Assembly (NCBI GenBank): GCA_965229785.1
Contig: CBDDJS010000001.1
Span: 186,001-250,000 of the forward strand
DNA length: 64,000 bases
Source of the DNA: JAWPMT01 sp965229785
GTDB taxonomy: Bacteria > Bacteroidota > Bacteroidia > Cytophagales > Cyclobacteriaceae
Direction of reading: 5' to 3'
Shown: positions 24,797-34,177 of the stretch, in pieces
How the letters are laid out: every line of letters starts with the position of its first letter
How positions within the stretch are numbered: position 1 is the first letter of the stretch
Made by a program: the position numbers and the translations under genes
The notes under the pieces: model-generated
Seen by the model: the letters and a program-made list of their open reading frames with translations, nothing else
The model's database searches: none
What the model was told of the DNA's origin: nothing

Positions 24797-27271
24797 ATGG
24801 GTAGGAACAGATCTCTTGCGTTTTTATTGAATATCATCGCACGATTTGTTGAGGAATTCAGACTGTCGATATGTGTTGTATGCTTATTGATAAGTCTTCT
24901 TCCAGGAGTGCATGCGCAGACAAATGCGGCCCATGAATTCATTTTCAATACGGACACTATCGACAGCCAGAAGGAACGTATTCGATTGTTGGATTCTATT
25001 CGGCATTTGGCCAATGCCAATGATCAAGATGCCATTGAAATTCACGCTTCTCTCGAATTAGGCAATATCTACCGTGAAGTGGATATTGATTCTTCTATTC
25101 TTTTCTTTCAAAACGGAATCGAAATAGGGGGTCAGGAAAACGATTCCATTGCTCAGGTTTTGATTGCCAAGACATGGAACGATTTAGGGATCAGCTATTA
25201 CAGAAACAATGCCTCTCAATTAGCGATCAAAGCTCATGAACAAAGTGTGAAGTTGTACGAAAAATGGAATCATCAACAAGGGCTTGCCTGGAATTATAAC
25301 AACCTGGCGATACTCTACTCGGAGCGAAACATGCCCGACAGTGCTAGGATATTATATGAGCTCTCTTTACAAATGGCGCAGGCCATTAATGATTCCCTGG
25401 GTATCGGATACAACCTGTTGAACATTGCAGGTGGATATATGGATCAAGGCAATGGCATTGAAGCTTCCCGCCGTTTATTCAAAGCCGTAGAAATCTTCGA
25501 AAGACTGGACCAACCTAACACGCTGGCTCATATTTATTTCTTGATCAGTCGGGCTTATGGCAATTTTGATCTTGCTAGAAGACATGAATATGCGCTGAAA
25601 GGAGACTCCATTTATCAGTTGACGGATAGTAAATTCCTGAAAGGGAAATCGGCACGTTTACTAGGAGTAAGTCTGCTGGCATTGGGAAAGGACAGCCTTT
25701 CCATTTTGAAATTGAAGGAAAGTATTGACTACCTCACGCAAATAGATCACCATCAAATGCTCATGCTCGCTTATATGGAGTTATCTCGCGGATACGAGTC
25801 CATGGGGTTTCTGGATAGTGCTACCTGGATACTCGAAAAAGCTTTGGTCTGGGTTGACCCTCAATATGAAGTACGATCAATCAACATACAGACCTTGTAT
25901 GAACGTTTGTCCAGAATCTATTTCAATACTGGGAAAATGGGCTTGGCGGAAGACTATGCCAACAGAGCCATCGAACGCAATACACAGCAAAAAAATCCAG
26001 GATACGTTTTCATAGAAGAGCGTCATCTGGCAGAGATTTATCAGAAAAGAGGTGATTATCGGGAAGCTTTTCAGCATTTACAGGCAGCCTACAGGCAAGA
26101 GCTGGATTATCTGGAGAAAAACGAAAATAAGGTATTGGCCAGGCTCGAAGCTGAATATTTGTATGAGCAAGAGAAACAGCAATTGCTATATGAGCAGGGG
26201 AAAAAAGAAAATGAACTTCAGGGCGAACTCCAAAGCCAAAAGCAGGCCAAAACTTATATGCTTATTGGCCTCTTCCTGACGGTTATATTTCTGTCAATCT
26301 TGTACTACAACTACACCCGCAAGAAAAAGATCTCCTTGCAATTAGCCGCGTCTAATGAAGCCTTGCGTAAGCTCGGGAAGCTAAAACAGGCCATGACGAG
26401 CATGGTGGCACATGATTTGAAAAACCCACTTAGTGTGATTATCAATAGCACCGCTGAAGATTACGATACGCGGAAAATGGCCCAGCAAATGCTGAACCTG
26501 ATCCATGATATGCTGGATGTTCAGAAAATGGAAACAACCCTGGTGAGTCTGGATAAGGGACCGAAACGTTTACAGGACCTTTGGGAGGAAGCCAGTGAAC
26601 AAGTTGCCCATTTAATTGCAGAAAAGAACCTGGAGATTCGGAACCAAATGAATACTCCGCTAATGGTGGAAGCTGACCATGATTTCATTTCACGAGTATT
26701 CGTCAATTTATTGACCAATGCCATTAAATATTCCAGGGTCAATGGTCATGTCGATTTTGCTGCGTCGTACAAGGATGAGTTCGTGGAGATCAGTATCACC
26801 GATTATGGACAAGGCATTGCTCTTGAGGATATCGAAACGATTTTTGAAGCATTTGGTCAGGTAGATCCTAAGTCCTCTGGTGCGGCCAATGCCACAGGGT
26901 TAGGGCTTGCTTTTTGTCGACTCGCACTACGAGCACACGGTTCTGAGATCAGGGTAGCATCTGAAGTAGGTGAATGGACACGGTTTTCTTTCAAATTGTC
27001 GGGGTACGTGATTGAAGGAAATCAATCGGCGGATACCAAAGTATTCGCAGGTACTCGAATTACTCCAGCGAACAAAGCATTGATTTTGCCAACCTTACCG
27101 ATGCTTAGGGAGTTGGCATTGCATCAAGCCATTGATATTGAGCGATTATTGAAGCCAATCGAATCTTTACCTGATCAAGAATCCAGGAATTGGGCGAATG
27201 AAGTTTTACAAGCGGCCTATAACCACAATGAAGATCAGTATCATGATCTGTTAGACTTGATTGATAAGTAG
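24797..27271 (+). CDS. TPR sensor histidine kinase
   Basis: Residues about 15-40 form a signal or membrane segment ending in VHAQ. Residues about 60-440 are TPR repeats (periplasmic sensor, for example WNYNNLAILYSERNMPDSARILYE). A coiled coil (about 440-482) and a membrane helix (about 485-507) follow. The H-box is VAHDLKNPL with His539, unusual in having a shortened dimerisation helix after it. The N-box NLLTNAIKYSR (about 637) and G-boxes GQGI and GLGLAF complete the ATPase. After the kinase an 85-residue helical extension remains (from VIEGNQSADT to the end), of unknown role. The neighbouring response regulator gene ends only 7 bases away in the opposite direction and is the likely partner. 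Confidence 0.88.
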   Translation: MGRNRSLAFLLNIIARFVEEFRLSICVVCLLISLLPGVHAQTNAAHEFIFNTDTIDSQKERIRLLDSIRHLANANDQDAIEIHASLELGNIYREVDIDSSILFFQNGIEIGGQENDSIAQVLIAKTWNDLGISYYRNNASQLAIKAHEQSVKLYEKWNHQQGLAWNYNNLAILYSERNMPDSARILYELSLQMAQAINDSLGIGYNLLNIAGGYMDQGNGIEASRRLFKAVEIFERLDQPNTLAHIYFLISRAYGNFDLARRHEYALKGDSIYQLTDSKFLKGKSARLLGVSLLALGKDSLSILKLKESIDYLTQIDHHQMLMLAYMELSRGYESMGFLDSATWILEKALVWVDPQYEVRSINIQTLYERLSRIYFNTGKMGLAEDYANRAIERNTQQKNPGYVFIEERHLAEIYQKRGDYREAFQHLQAAYRQELDYLEKNENKVLARLEAEYLYEQEKQQLLYEQGKKENELQGELQSQKQAKTYMLIGLFLTVIFLSILYYNYTRKKKISLQLAASNEALRKLGKLKQAMTSMVAHDLKNPLSVIINSTAEDYDTRKMAQQMLNLIHDMLDVQKMETTLVSLDKGPKRLQDLWEEASEQVAHLIAEKNLEIRNQMNTPLMVEADHDFISRVFVNLLTNAIKYSRVNGHVDFAASYKDEFVEISITDYGQGIALEDIETIFEAFGQVDPKSSGAANATGLGLAFCRLALRAHGSEIRVASEVGEWTRFSFKLSGYVIEGNQSADTKVFAGTRITPANKALILPTLPMLRELALHQAIDIERLLKPIESLPDQESRNWANEVLQAAYNHNEDQYHDLLDLIDK

Positions 27272-27278
27272 ATGCCGG

Positions 27279-28166
27279 TCAATCAAACTCCGCAATCTTT
27301 TTTCTAAGGCTTTCTTCTTCAGGAATACCCAATTTTCTTTTCAGACGTGTGAGTGAGGTACGTGTACTGGAAGGGGCAATCCCTAAAAGTTGAGCAATTT
27401 GTTTGTTATCCAGCCCCATTTTCAAGTAAGCAGATAACTTCAAGTCTTTGTGCGACAGATCCGGGTGCTTTTCATTGATTTTCTTAAAGAAATTGGGATG
27501 GACCTGATTGAAGTGCAATTGAAAAGTATCCCAGCTATTGTCCACATCCAGGTGACTTTTAATTCGCTTGTTTAATTGTGATAAATACGACTTAGCAGAT
27601 TTTGGCGCGTCAAGGATGATTTTCATGACCTTCTCCACTTCCAGGTGAAATTCCTGTAGAATTCCATTCTTTTCCACAATCAGCATAGATGTAGTGCTCA
27701 GTTGCCGGGATTTGAATTCAATTTCACGTTGTAGTAGTTGTTGAATGGCCTGGTTTTGCTCTTTGATCCTTAAGGCGGTTTTTACCCGGGCATCCAATTC
27801 CAACAGATCGATCGGCTTTCGAATGTAATCCACGGCCCCTGATTCAAGGGCCAACCTGAGGTCTTCTGAGGTGACCATTTTTCCGGTAGCAATGATCACC
27901 GGTATCTCAAACGTGGCTTTGTCCTGCTTCAATTGACGGGTAGCGGTGATGCCATCCATAACCGGCATGTCCCAATCCATGATGATCAGGTCAGGTTGTT
28001 GTTCTTTGGCAATTTGGCAGGCAAGGGCACCATTGTTGGCATTGATGACTGAAAACTGCGGAACTTCATCCAGATATTTCGCAATCAAACGAATAATCTC
28101 CACCTTATCATCGACCACCAAAATGGTCCATGTCCTCGCATGGTCATTTTTATCAGGCATGTGCAT
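27279..28166 (-). CDS. Response regulator with REC domain and LuxR-like HTH
   Basis: The REC domain (residues about 13-135) has the acidic pair VVDD (19-20), phospho-acceptor Asp64 in MDWDMPVMDG, and the conserved Lys in YIRKPID. A helical linker (about 140-230) leads to a C-terminal helix-turn-helix of LuxR/GerE style (LSHKDLKLSAYLKMGLDNKQIAQLLGI shown in parts: LSxKDLxLxAYLKMG and NKQIAQLLG, then TSLTRLKRKLG). Phosphorylation should control DNA binding. It converges on the TPR kinase gene, an odd arrangement for a cognate pair but common in Bacteroidota. Direct repeats in its own upstream region (28258-28306) are candidate binding sites. Confidence 0.87.
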   Translation of the reverse strand: MHMPDKNDHARTWTILVVDDKVEIIRLIAKYLDEVPQFSVINANNGALACQIAKEQQPDLIIMDWDMPVMDGITATRQLKQDKATFEIPVIIATGKMVTSEDLRLALESGAVDYIRKPIDLLELDARVKTALRIKEQNQAIQQLLQREIEFKSRQLSTTSMLIVEKNGILQEFHLEVEKVMKIILDAPKSAKSYLSQLNKRIKSHLDVDNSWDTFQLHFNQVHPNFFKKINEKHPDLSHKDLKLSAYLKMGLDNKQIAQLLGIAPSSTRTSLTRLKRKLGIPEEESLRKKIAEFD

Positions 28167-28257
28167 TTTTCGAGACGTGATTATGCTAAGAACATTTCAT
28201 GACAAAGAGAATAAATATTGGCTTTAACAGCTAAGTCTCGGAAGATGTCTACGAAAT

Positions 28258-28306
28258 GTAGCGTTTTGTTAACGCTTTTATAAGTGGGTGAAGCGTCTTG
28301 TTAACC
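28258..28306 (+). promoter_or_regulatory. Tandem direct repeat in divergent promoter region
   Basis: AGCGTTTTGTTAAC (28260-28273) and AGCGTCTTGTTAAC (28292-28305) match at 13 of 14 positions and are 32 bases apart, about three helical turns. The first is also part of an inverted repeat (GCGTT-ttgtt-AACGC). They lie between the response regulator and the G8 protein gene, so they may control either or both. Confidence 0.45.
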
Positions 28307-28459
28307 CTCCCGTGCCAGTGAGGCTGAATGTTCTAAAGATCTTTGAGTCAGCATTTTAGGTTTTTTTGAAGTGCTTAAAATATACGATTGGCTTATCAAT
28401 TAAACGGAGGGGTGGGGTAAATCATTACTTACCGACTTAGAGGTAAAAAGCAGAAAAAG

Positions 28460-31400
28460 ATGAAAAGTATAGGAAGGAGTTTTCTGATCATTGGATGTTT
28501 GATCATAGGAGTGTTTTCAGTCATAAAACTGAAGGCACAGACCGCCGTGCAGGTGGCAGGAACTCCGACAGTCACGGCAAGTCAGAGTGGCAATTGGAGT
28601 GAAAGTAGTACCTGGGGCGGCTCACTTCCGGGAGATGATGACCGGGTGTTGATACCGTCTGGCATTACTGTGACGGTCGATGGTATGGTTTCCCAAGAGT
28701 TTAAGTCGATCAGGATTGCTAAAGATGGCAAACTTCAATATGCAACGGAAGTCAATACCGAGCTGCGCACAGAATATCTCGTGAGTGAAGCCGGGGGTGT
28801 CTTTGAAATAGGAACAAGTTCAAATAAAGTGGCTGCAAATGTGAACGCAAGCCTGGTTTTTGCGGAACGAGGGGGTACCACCAAAAGCGAAGATCCAAGT
28901 CGATTTGTTCCCGGGGCTGTATTCATGGGGCCGGTTCGTATGTATGGAGCGGAGAAGACTAGCTGGTCTACGTTGGCAGTGAATCCATCAGTGGGTGCCA
29001 CCCAACTTTCATTGAGTAATGCCCCGTCCGGATGGTTAGTAGGGGATGAATTAGTAGTGGCCGGTACGGACGTAAATGATTACAAAAGTGACGAGGTAGT
29101 TACGATCAGTGCCATTTCTGGAAATGTGATCACGCTGAGTAATTCACTCACTAAAAATCATCAACCTCCGCCGCAAATTGCTAATCTGGTGGAGGTGCAT
29201 GTTTCGAATAACACCCGGAACATCGTGATTTCTTCTGAGAATAAAAGCGTAAGTGCCATCAGTGGCGATTTCCGAAAACCGCGGGGACACATGATGTTCA
29301 TGCATAATCCAGATGTGATTTTGAAATACATCGAGACCGAGGGACTTGGAAGAACGGATAAATCGCAAGAATTGGATGATTGGAGCGTGCCAGAAGATGA
29401 ACAGGATCGATTCACGGCCATCTATCCGGCAGGCCCGGGCACCAACCCTAGGGGCAGGTATTCCATTCATTTCCACCGATCACTGGATGTGAACACAAAT
29501 AAAGCCCTGGTAGAAGGTTGTGTGGTGAATGGCGATCCTGGCTGGGCCTATACGAATCATTCTTCTTATGTGGATTTCATCAATAACGTGTCTTATGATG
29601 TGCTGGGATCAGCCTACTGTACCGAAGCAGGAGATGAGTTAGGGAGTTTTGTTAACAACATTGCGATCCGGACTTACAACCCTTCAGAGCCACTCAACCT
29701 GGGCAGACCTGCGGAAGGTATCGTGGGTACGGAAGGAGGGAGGACGGAAGGTCTTACGGATGGCCGGGAACAAATCTCAGATTTTGCACATCAAGGCGAC
29801 GGGTTTTGGTTGCATAGCACCGGAGTGACCCTGGAAGGTAATGTCGTCTCGGGATGTAGTGGGCATGCTTACATCTACTGGACAGAAGGCCTGTGGGAAA
29901 GTGGGAGAGGTCGCCCTGAGATGCAAAACAAAATTGACCTTTACGTTCCACCTTCAGAATTCCCGGAACTGAATGCGGAGGTCAAAGCCAGGATGGCACA
30001 ATATCCTAATTGGAAGTTTGATGTCTGGTACATTTTGCCAAGACCCTTTAAGAATAACATTGGCTACTCTGTAGCGCAAGGTTTTCGAGGAGATTACATC
30101 ATGACGGAATTCCATGAAAACCCGGAAACCAATTCTTCAGAATTCAACCTGATGCCTCCAATGTATCGCAACACCATGAATCTGGTAATAGAAAACAGTA
30201 CTTTTTGGAGCATCCGACGAACGGGTATGCAATTTGAGAACTGTGCACAAATCACCATCAAGAACAATAAAGTATATGGATACGGTGCTTCTGAAGAATT
30301 GGCTCCATGGCGCCCACAGCCTAATCCTTATCCTGGGCTGCTGGAAGTAGAACCGCATTCCATAGGGCTGGATCTGGATCAATACCATAATACCAGATCC
30401 TGGACCATCGAAGGAAATACTTTGGTAGGTTGGGATGGCGAATCTCAAGCCCTGAACTTGCCAATCAATGCCAATACGGTGGTGAACGGAGGGATATTCG
30501 ATAATTCAGGAACCGATATTTTCATTCGGGAAGTCAATTGGGCCAAAGATTGGCCTGATCGAGTTGTAAGTTTCGATGACGAAGAAATGGACCCGCTTCC
30601 AACGGATAAAGTCACTCCCTGGAGATCGATTAAAATCGAGGGCAATATTGAGTTTAGGAATTCGGCTAAAAACATCGTGTTAGACCCGCAGTTTCATCTG
30701 GTCAACAACGCAGGAGATGCCTTTGCATTGTTGCATGTAGATGGTTCCGGAGTGAAAATGCCCACTTACTTTTTGTTGCCAGATGACATCACTCTGAATT
30801 TCGGTCCGTTCAATAATTCCAGACTTTATTTTGATCAACAAACACCTGATTTTGTTCCAGTTCCTACTGCCGACCTGTTACGTCCACTGACGTATGACGA
30901 AGAGAATATCTTCCCCGAGCGGATCACACCTACTAAATTTTTGGGCCTGACCAATCAGCAATTACGAGATCAATTTGGAATGTCTTTTGGTGGTGGCTTT
31001 ATTCCTGAAAACGCACAATCGCATGTCATGATCACCGGAGGGCAAGTGACTAATGTTGGTAATGCCGGTAATGAAAGTCCAACGATCAGCATCACATCTC
31101 CGGTAGCCGGTCTACAAGTGGAGGAGGGACAAAGCGTAACCATTGAAGCAATGGCCGGTGATCAGGATGGGACCATCGCACAGGTTGAGTTTTTTGTAGA
31201 TGATGTTTCTCTTGCGGTGGATGCGGATGAGCCTTACACCACGAACTGGACGGCTACTGGTGCGGGAAGTCATACGGTGAAAGCGGTGGCTACGGATAAT
31301 GAAGGAGCCACCACAACTTCTTCCGTAGTGACAATCACGGTAGGCACTTCCTCTGAAAATCAGGCTCCAACCATTACAATGATCTCGCCAGTAGCAGGTG

Positions 31401-31906
31401 AAGCATTTGAAGTCGGAGAGGAGATATTCATTGAGGTGAATGCGGAAGATGCTGATGGTACTATTTCTCAGGTGGAAATTTTTGTAGGTGAGACAAGTCT
31501 CGGAGTAATCAATAGTCTTCCCTATGAAATGGAATGGCTTGCAGAGACTTCTGGGAGTTTCAATCTTAACGCCACAGCTACGGACAATCAGGGAGCTACT
31601 GCTACTACAGCAACGGTTAGTATTTCTATCAATTTGGTGCTTTCAGCGGATATGAGATCGCAAGAGACCATTGTTTATCCCAATCCTCTTCAGGGCAATC
31701 AGTTAAACCTGTCACTTCATGAGTGGAATGGGGCAGCCCAATATCAATTGATGGACTTATCAGGGAAAGTGATTAGAAGCGATCAGTTTTTATTGAGGCA
31801 GGATCAAACATCTGTTATTGATTTATCAGGGGTCAATCAGGGGATCTATGTGTTTCGAATTACCAATGGGGTTCAAAGTGAGCATTTTAAGATCATAAAG
31901 AATTAA
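28460..31906 (+). CDS. G8-domain secreted protein with Ig-like repeats and T9SS sorting domain
   Basis: The signal peptide (MKSIGRSFLIIGCLIIGVFSVIKLKAQ region) is followed by a G8 domain (about 40-170; WSESSTWGGSLPGDDDRVLIPSG opening, given here by its WSxxxTWGG and DDxVxIPxG hallmarks). A long right-handed beta-helix-like region follows (about 190-850, many N-x-N and V-x-G turns). Two Ig-like Big-type domains lie at about 870-960 and 965-1055 (SPVAGxxxEVG, DGTIxQVE). A T9SS sorting domain (VYPNPLQGNQLNLSL, YVFRITNG) ends it. G8 plus beta-helix is the plan of CEMIP/TMEM2, which act on or bind hyaluronan, so a polysaccharide-directed role is possible but inferred. It stands alone as a transcription unit. 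Confidence 0.88.
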   Translation: MKSIGRSFLIIGCLIIGVFSVIKLKAQTAVQVAGTPTVTASQSGNWSESSTWGGSLPGDDDRVLIPSGITVTVDGMVSQEFKSIRIAKDGKLQYATEVNTELRTEYLVSEAGGVFEIGTSSNKVAANVNASLVFAERGGTTKSEDPSRFVPGAVFMGPVRMYGAEKTSWSTLAVNPSVGATQLSLSNAPSGWLVGDELVVAGTDVNDYKSDEVVTISAISGNVITLSNSLTKNHQPPPQIANLVEVHVSNNTRNIVISSENKSVSAISGDFRKPRGHMMFMHNPDVILKYIETEGLGRTDKSQELDDWSVPEDEQDRFTAIYPAGPGTNPRGRYSIHFHRSLDVNTNKALVEGCVVNGDPGWAYTNHSSYVDFINNVSYDVLGSAYCTEAGDELGSFVNNIAIRTYNPSEPLNLGRPAEGIVGTEGGRTEGLTDGREQISDFAHQGDGFWLHSTGVTLEGNVVSGCSGHAYIYWTEGLWESGRGRPEMQNKIDLYVPPSEFPELNAEVKARMAQYPNWKFDVWYILPRPFKNNIGYSVAQGFRGDYIMTEFHENPETNSSEFNLMPPMYRNTMNLVIENSTFWSIRRTGMQFENCAQITIKNNKVYGYGASEELAPWRPQPNPYPGLLEVEPHSIGLDLDQYHNTRSWTIEGNTLVGWDGESQALNLPINANTVVNGGIFDNSGTDIFIREVNWAKDWPDRVVSFDDEEMDPLPTDKVTPWRSIKIEGNIEFRNSAKNIVLDPQFHLVNNAGDAFALLHVDGSGVKMPTYFLLPDDITLNFGPFNNSRLYFDQQTPDFVPVPTADLLRPLTYDEENIFPERITPTKFLGLTNQQLRDQFGMSFGGGFIPENAQSHVMITGGQVTNVGNAGNESPTISITSPVAGLQVEEGQSVTIEAMAGDQDGTIAQVEFFVDDVSLAVDADEPYTTNWTATGAGSHTVKAVATDNEGATTTSSVVTITVGTSSENQAPTITMISPVAGEAFEVGEEIFIEVNAEDADGTISQVEIFVGETSLGVINSLPYEMEWLAETSGSFNLNATATDNQGATATTATVSISINLVLSADMRSQETIVYPNPLQGNQLNLSLHEWNGAAQYQLMDLSGKVIRSDQFLLRQDQTSVIDLSGVNQGIYVFRITNGVQSEHFKIIKN

Positions 31907-31943
31907 CCCGCTTATAGCTTAGTCATGGTCAATCCACAGCAAT

Positions 31944-31967
31944 GGGAGGGAGCTACTGCTTCCTCCC
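31944..31967 (+). terminator. Strong hairpin downstream of the G8 protein gene
   Basis: GGGAGGGAGC (31944-31953) pairs with GCTTCCTCCC (31958-31967), with one G-T pair and loop TACT. There is no clean T tract (TTAAAT follows), so it may work as a 3'-end stabiliser or a weak terminator. Confidence 0.5.
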
Positions 31968-32022
31968 TTAAATGAGGTCATTTCTACATGCATTAAAAAT
32001 TGAAAATTAAATCTCGAACCAT

Positions 32023-32039
32023 GTAGCACTTTGTCTACG
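32023..32039 (+). promoter_or_regulatory. Conserved 17-mer upstream of ECF promoter C (copy 3)
   Basis: The sequence is GTAGCACTTTGTCTACG, one mismatch from copy 2. It lies about 195 bases upstream of promoter C. In this copy it forms a GTAG-N8-CTAC dyad. Confidence 0.4.
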
Positions 32040-32201
32040 CTTTATATACGAAGCCCTCATTTGGATCAATCAACTTTGTGAGGAGTAAGCAATCGCACTT
32101 TCAAAAAGCAGTTATTAAAAAAAATAGCGCTTTACGCGAGACTTGAAATATTGAATATAATCCAGAGGGAGTCAGGTAAACTTTAAGTACTTGATGTAAA
32201 A

Positions 32202-32226
32202 GTTGACTTTTTGTTGACAAAACGTA
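32202..32226. promoter_or_regulatory. GTTGAC direct repeat just upstream of promoter C
   Basis: GTTGAC occurs at 32202-32207 and 32213-32218, one helical turn apart, ending 16 bases before the -35 element. On the minus strand 32213-32226 reads TACGTTTTGTCAAC, close to the direct repeats at 28260 and 28292. It may be a regulator site. Confidence 0.3.
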
Positions 32227-32233
32227 TTCAGTT

Positions 32234-32267
32234 AGGCAACCATAGTCGATGCTTCACCGTCTGGGCG
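32234..32267 (+). promoter_or_regulatory. ECF-sigma-type promoter C (S74 / giant adhesin operon)
   Basis: The -35 is AGGCAACC (32234-32241) and the extended -10 is CGTCTGGGCG (32258-32267), with 17 bases between AAC and CGTC. Start is expected near 32270, giving a leader of about 75 bases before the ATG at 32348. Confidence 0.65.
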
Positions 32268-32347
32268 CCAACTCGATTCTTAATTGGTCTTGAGCAATCG
32301 AAAAAGCTTTAACAGAAACCTTAGATAATAATTTGACTAGCACCATC

Positions 32348-34165
32348 ATGAGAAAGAATGTACTACTTGTATTAGGCGTATTGATCGCTACATTTCAACT
32401 AAAGGCACAAGTATTGAATGAGTTTCAGGGAACAGGATCGGGAGTAAATGTTACTTCTAGTAATCACAATACTTTTTACGGCGATAGTACGGGCTCTGCC
32501 GTGATCAATTCACTCGGACAAAATACATTCATGGGATTTGCAGCCGGTAAAGTGCATACCAGTACTGAAGCTACTTTTATTGGTTATCACGCTGGATATT
32601 CCAATACAACGGGTTTCGATAACACATTCGTGGGTTGGAAAGCCGGAGAAGCCAATCTCAACGCTGGAGACAACACCTTTATGGGAACAGAGGCCGGTTG
32701 GAAGAACACCACAGGGTATGATAATTCCTTCTTCGGTGAGGAAGCGGGTACATCTAATACCACGGGTTATGAGAATACCTTCATCGGAGAAGATGCTGGA
32801 TGGAGCAATACGACCGGATACAAAAATACGTTCGTTGGTAACGAAGCCGGAATCTCCTCGGGTACAGGTTATAGAAATACAGGAATTGGGGACGAATCTC
32901 TCTCTGATGTGGCCACAGGCCACCACAACACTGCTCTGGGAGATTCATCGGGCATAGATGTTGGAGCCGGAGTTTATAATGTAATGTTGGGAGCTGCCTC
33001 AGGAGTGGCCACAGAGCACGCAGACTACAATACATTTGGAGGAGCTCGCTCTGGTTGGGACAATAACAGAACTAACTCTACGACTAATGCAAATAGAAAT
33101 ACCTACTTTGGTTATCAAGCCGGAGCGGAAAATAGAGAAGGAGAGGATAATGTAGGAATGGGAGCGCTGGCAGGCTTTACGCAGCAAAACACCGCTGCCT
33201 GGGGAACTAACAATTTTGATGGTTCACCGAGTACCAATAGAAACCGAACTACTTACATTGGAGCGGCGGCTGTTGCGGCCAATAATGATGTCATTACGAT
33301 GGGATATCATTCCTACAACCGAGGGCGATATGCCATTGGTATAGGTAATGAAAGTGATCTCTTCTCGGCCAATGGGGCTATTATGATGGGATATCAATTC
33401 CAGGCCACCGATAATGCCGATTCTTCTGTGGGGATTGGTTTTCAGGCCAATATCGCACAAATGCGTTCCGTAGGAATCGGTAATAAAGTGAATATTGCCA
33501 ATCTGGATGGAGTAGGGATTGGATCTGGTTCAGCTGTAACTGCAAATCAATCGATCGCAATTGGTTCTGGGAGTAACGTCTCAGGAGCGAATGCAATGGC
33601 CATTGGATTTGGGACCACTGTTTCTGCGGACAATCAGGTATTCATGGGAAATGCTTCGACCACTTCAATAGGAGGCTCAGTTAACTGGACTGCCACTTCT
33701 GATCAAAACATGAAGAAAGACATTCGGGAAAACATCCCCGGATTGGATTTTATAAATGCCCTCCGGCCAGTATCTTATCATTACGATACTCAGCTTTTGA
33801 AAGCGCAATTTGGCGGTACAGATAGTCAGGAAAAAGATGAAATAAGATATTCCGGATTCCTGGCGCAGGAGGTGGAAGAGGCTGCTAAACTCATCGGATA
33901 TGAGTTCAGTGGAGTAGATACTCCACAAGATGAAAAGGGCGTATACGGTCTACGTTATGCTGAATTTGTGGTGCCTTTGGTGCAGGCAGTAAAAGAACTT
34001 CATGCCAGGGTGAAAGCCCAGGAAGCTCAGCTGGCTGGAAACGAGGAGGTCATTGCCAAATATGAACGTACTTTGACTGAGATTGAAGCACGACTCTCAG
34101 ATCTGGAAAAAAGTGATGCATTTTTCTCGGTAGAGGATGCGGAGAAAGTAAGCAACAACCAGTAA
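32348..34165 (+). CDS. Surface protein with C-terminal S74 intramolecular chaperone domain
   Basis: I chose ATG 32348, which starts a clean signal peptide (MRKNVLLVLGVLIATFQLKAQ); the TTG five codons earlier is unlikely. Residues about 40-250 are short repeats of about 16 residues with GxxNTFxGxxAGxxNTTG, a beta-roll or fibre pattern. Residues about 250-445 hold further G-rich repeats like trimeric head-type sequence (AIGxGxxVSGANAMAIGFG). The end (about 450-570) is a Peptidase_S74 / endosialidase chaperone domain (SDQNMKKDI, SYHYD, GFLAQEVEE, YAEFVVPLVQAVKEL), then a coiled coil. In phage tail fibres this domain drives trimer folding and then cuts itself off. It is followed after 12 bases by the giant adhesin and presumably co-transcribed. 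Confidence 0.85.
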   Translation: MRKNVLLVLGVLIATFQLKAQVLNEFQGTGSGVNVTSSNHNTFYGDSTGSAVINSLGQNTFMGFAAGKVHTSTEATFIGYHAGYSNTTGFDNTFVGWKAGEANLNAGDNTFMGTEAGWKNTTGYDNSFFGEEAGTSNTTGYENTFIGEDAGWSNTTGYKNTFVGNEAGISSGTGYRNTGIGDESLSDVATGHHNTALGDSSGIDVGAGVYNVMLGAASGVATEHADYNTFGGARSGWDNNRTNSTTNANRNTYFGYQAGAENREGEDNVGMGALAGFTQQNTAAWGTNNFDGSPSTNRNRTTYIGAAAVAANNDVITMGYHSYNRGRYAIGIGNESDLFSANGAIMMGYQFQATDNADSSVGIGFQANIAQMRSVGIGNKVNIANLDGVGIGSGSAVTANQSIAIGSGSNVSGANAMAIGFGTTVSADNQVFMGNASTTSIGGSVNWTATSDQNMKKDIRENIPGLDFINALRPVSYHYDTQLLKAQFGGTDSQEKDEIRYSGFLAQEVEEAAKLIGYEFSGVDTPQDEKGVYGLRYAEFVVPLVQAVKELHARVKAQEAQLAGNEEVIAKYERTLTEIEARLSDLEKSDAFFSVEDAEKVSNNQ

Positions 34166-34177
34166 TTGACGGACGTC

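Noticed and set aside
28260..28305. AAC...CGTC arrangement before the G8 gene as a possible ECF promoter
   Set aside because: The spacing is 20, not 17, and the GGC context of the real sites is missing; treated as a direct repeat only.
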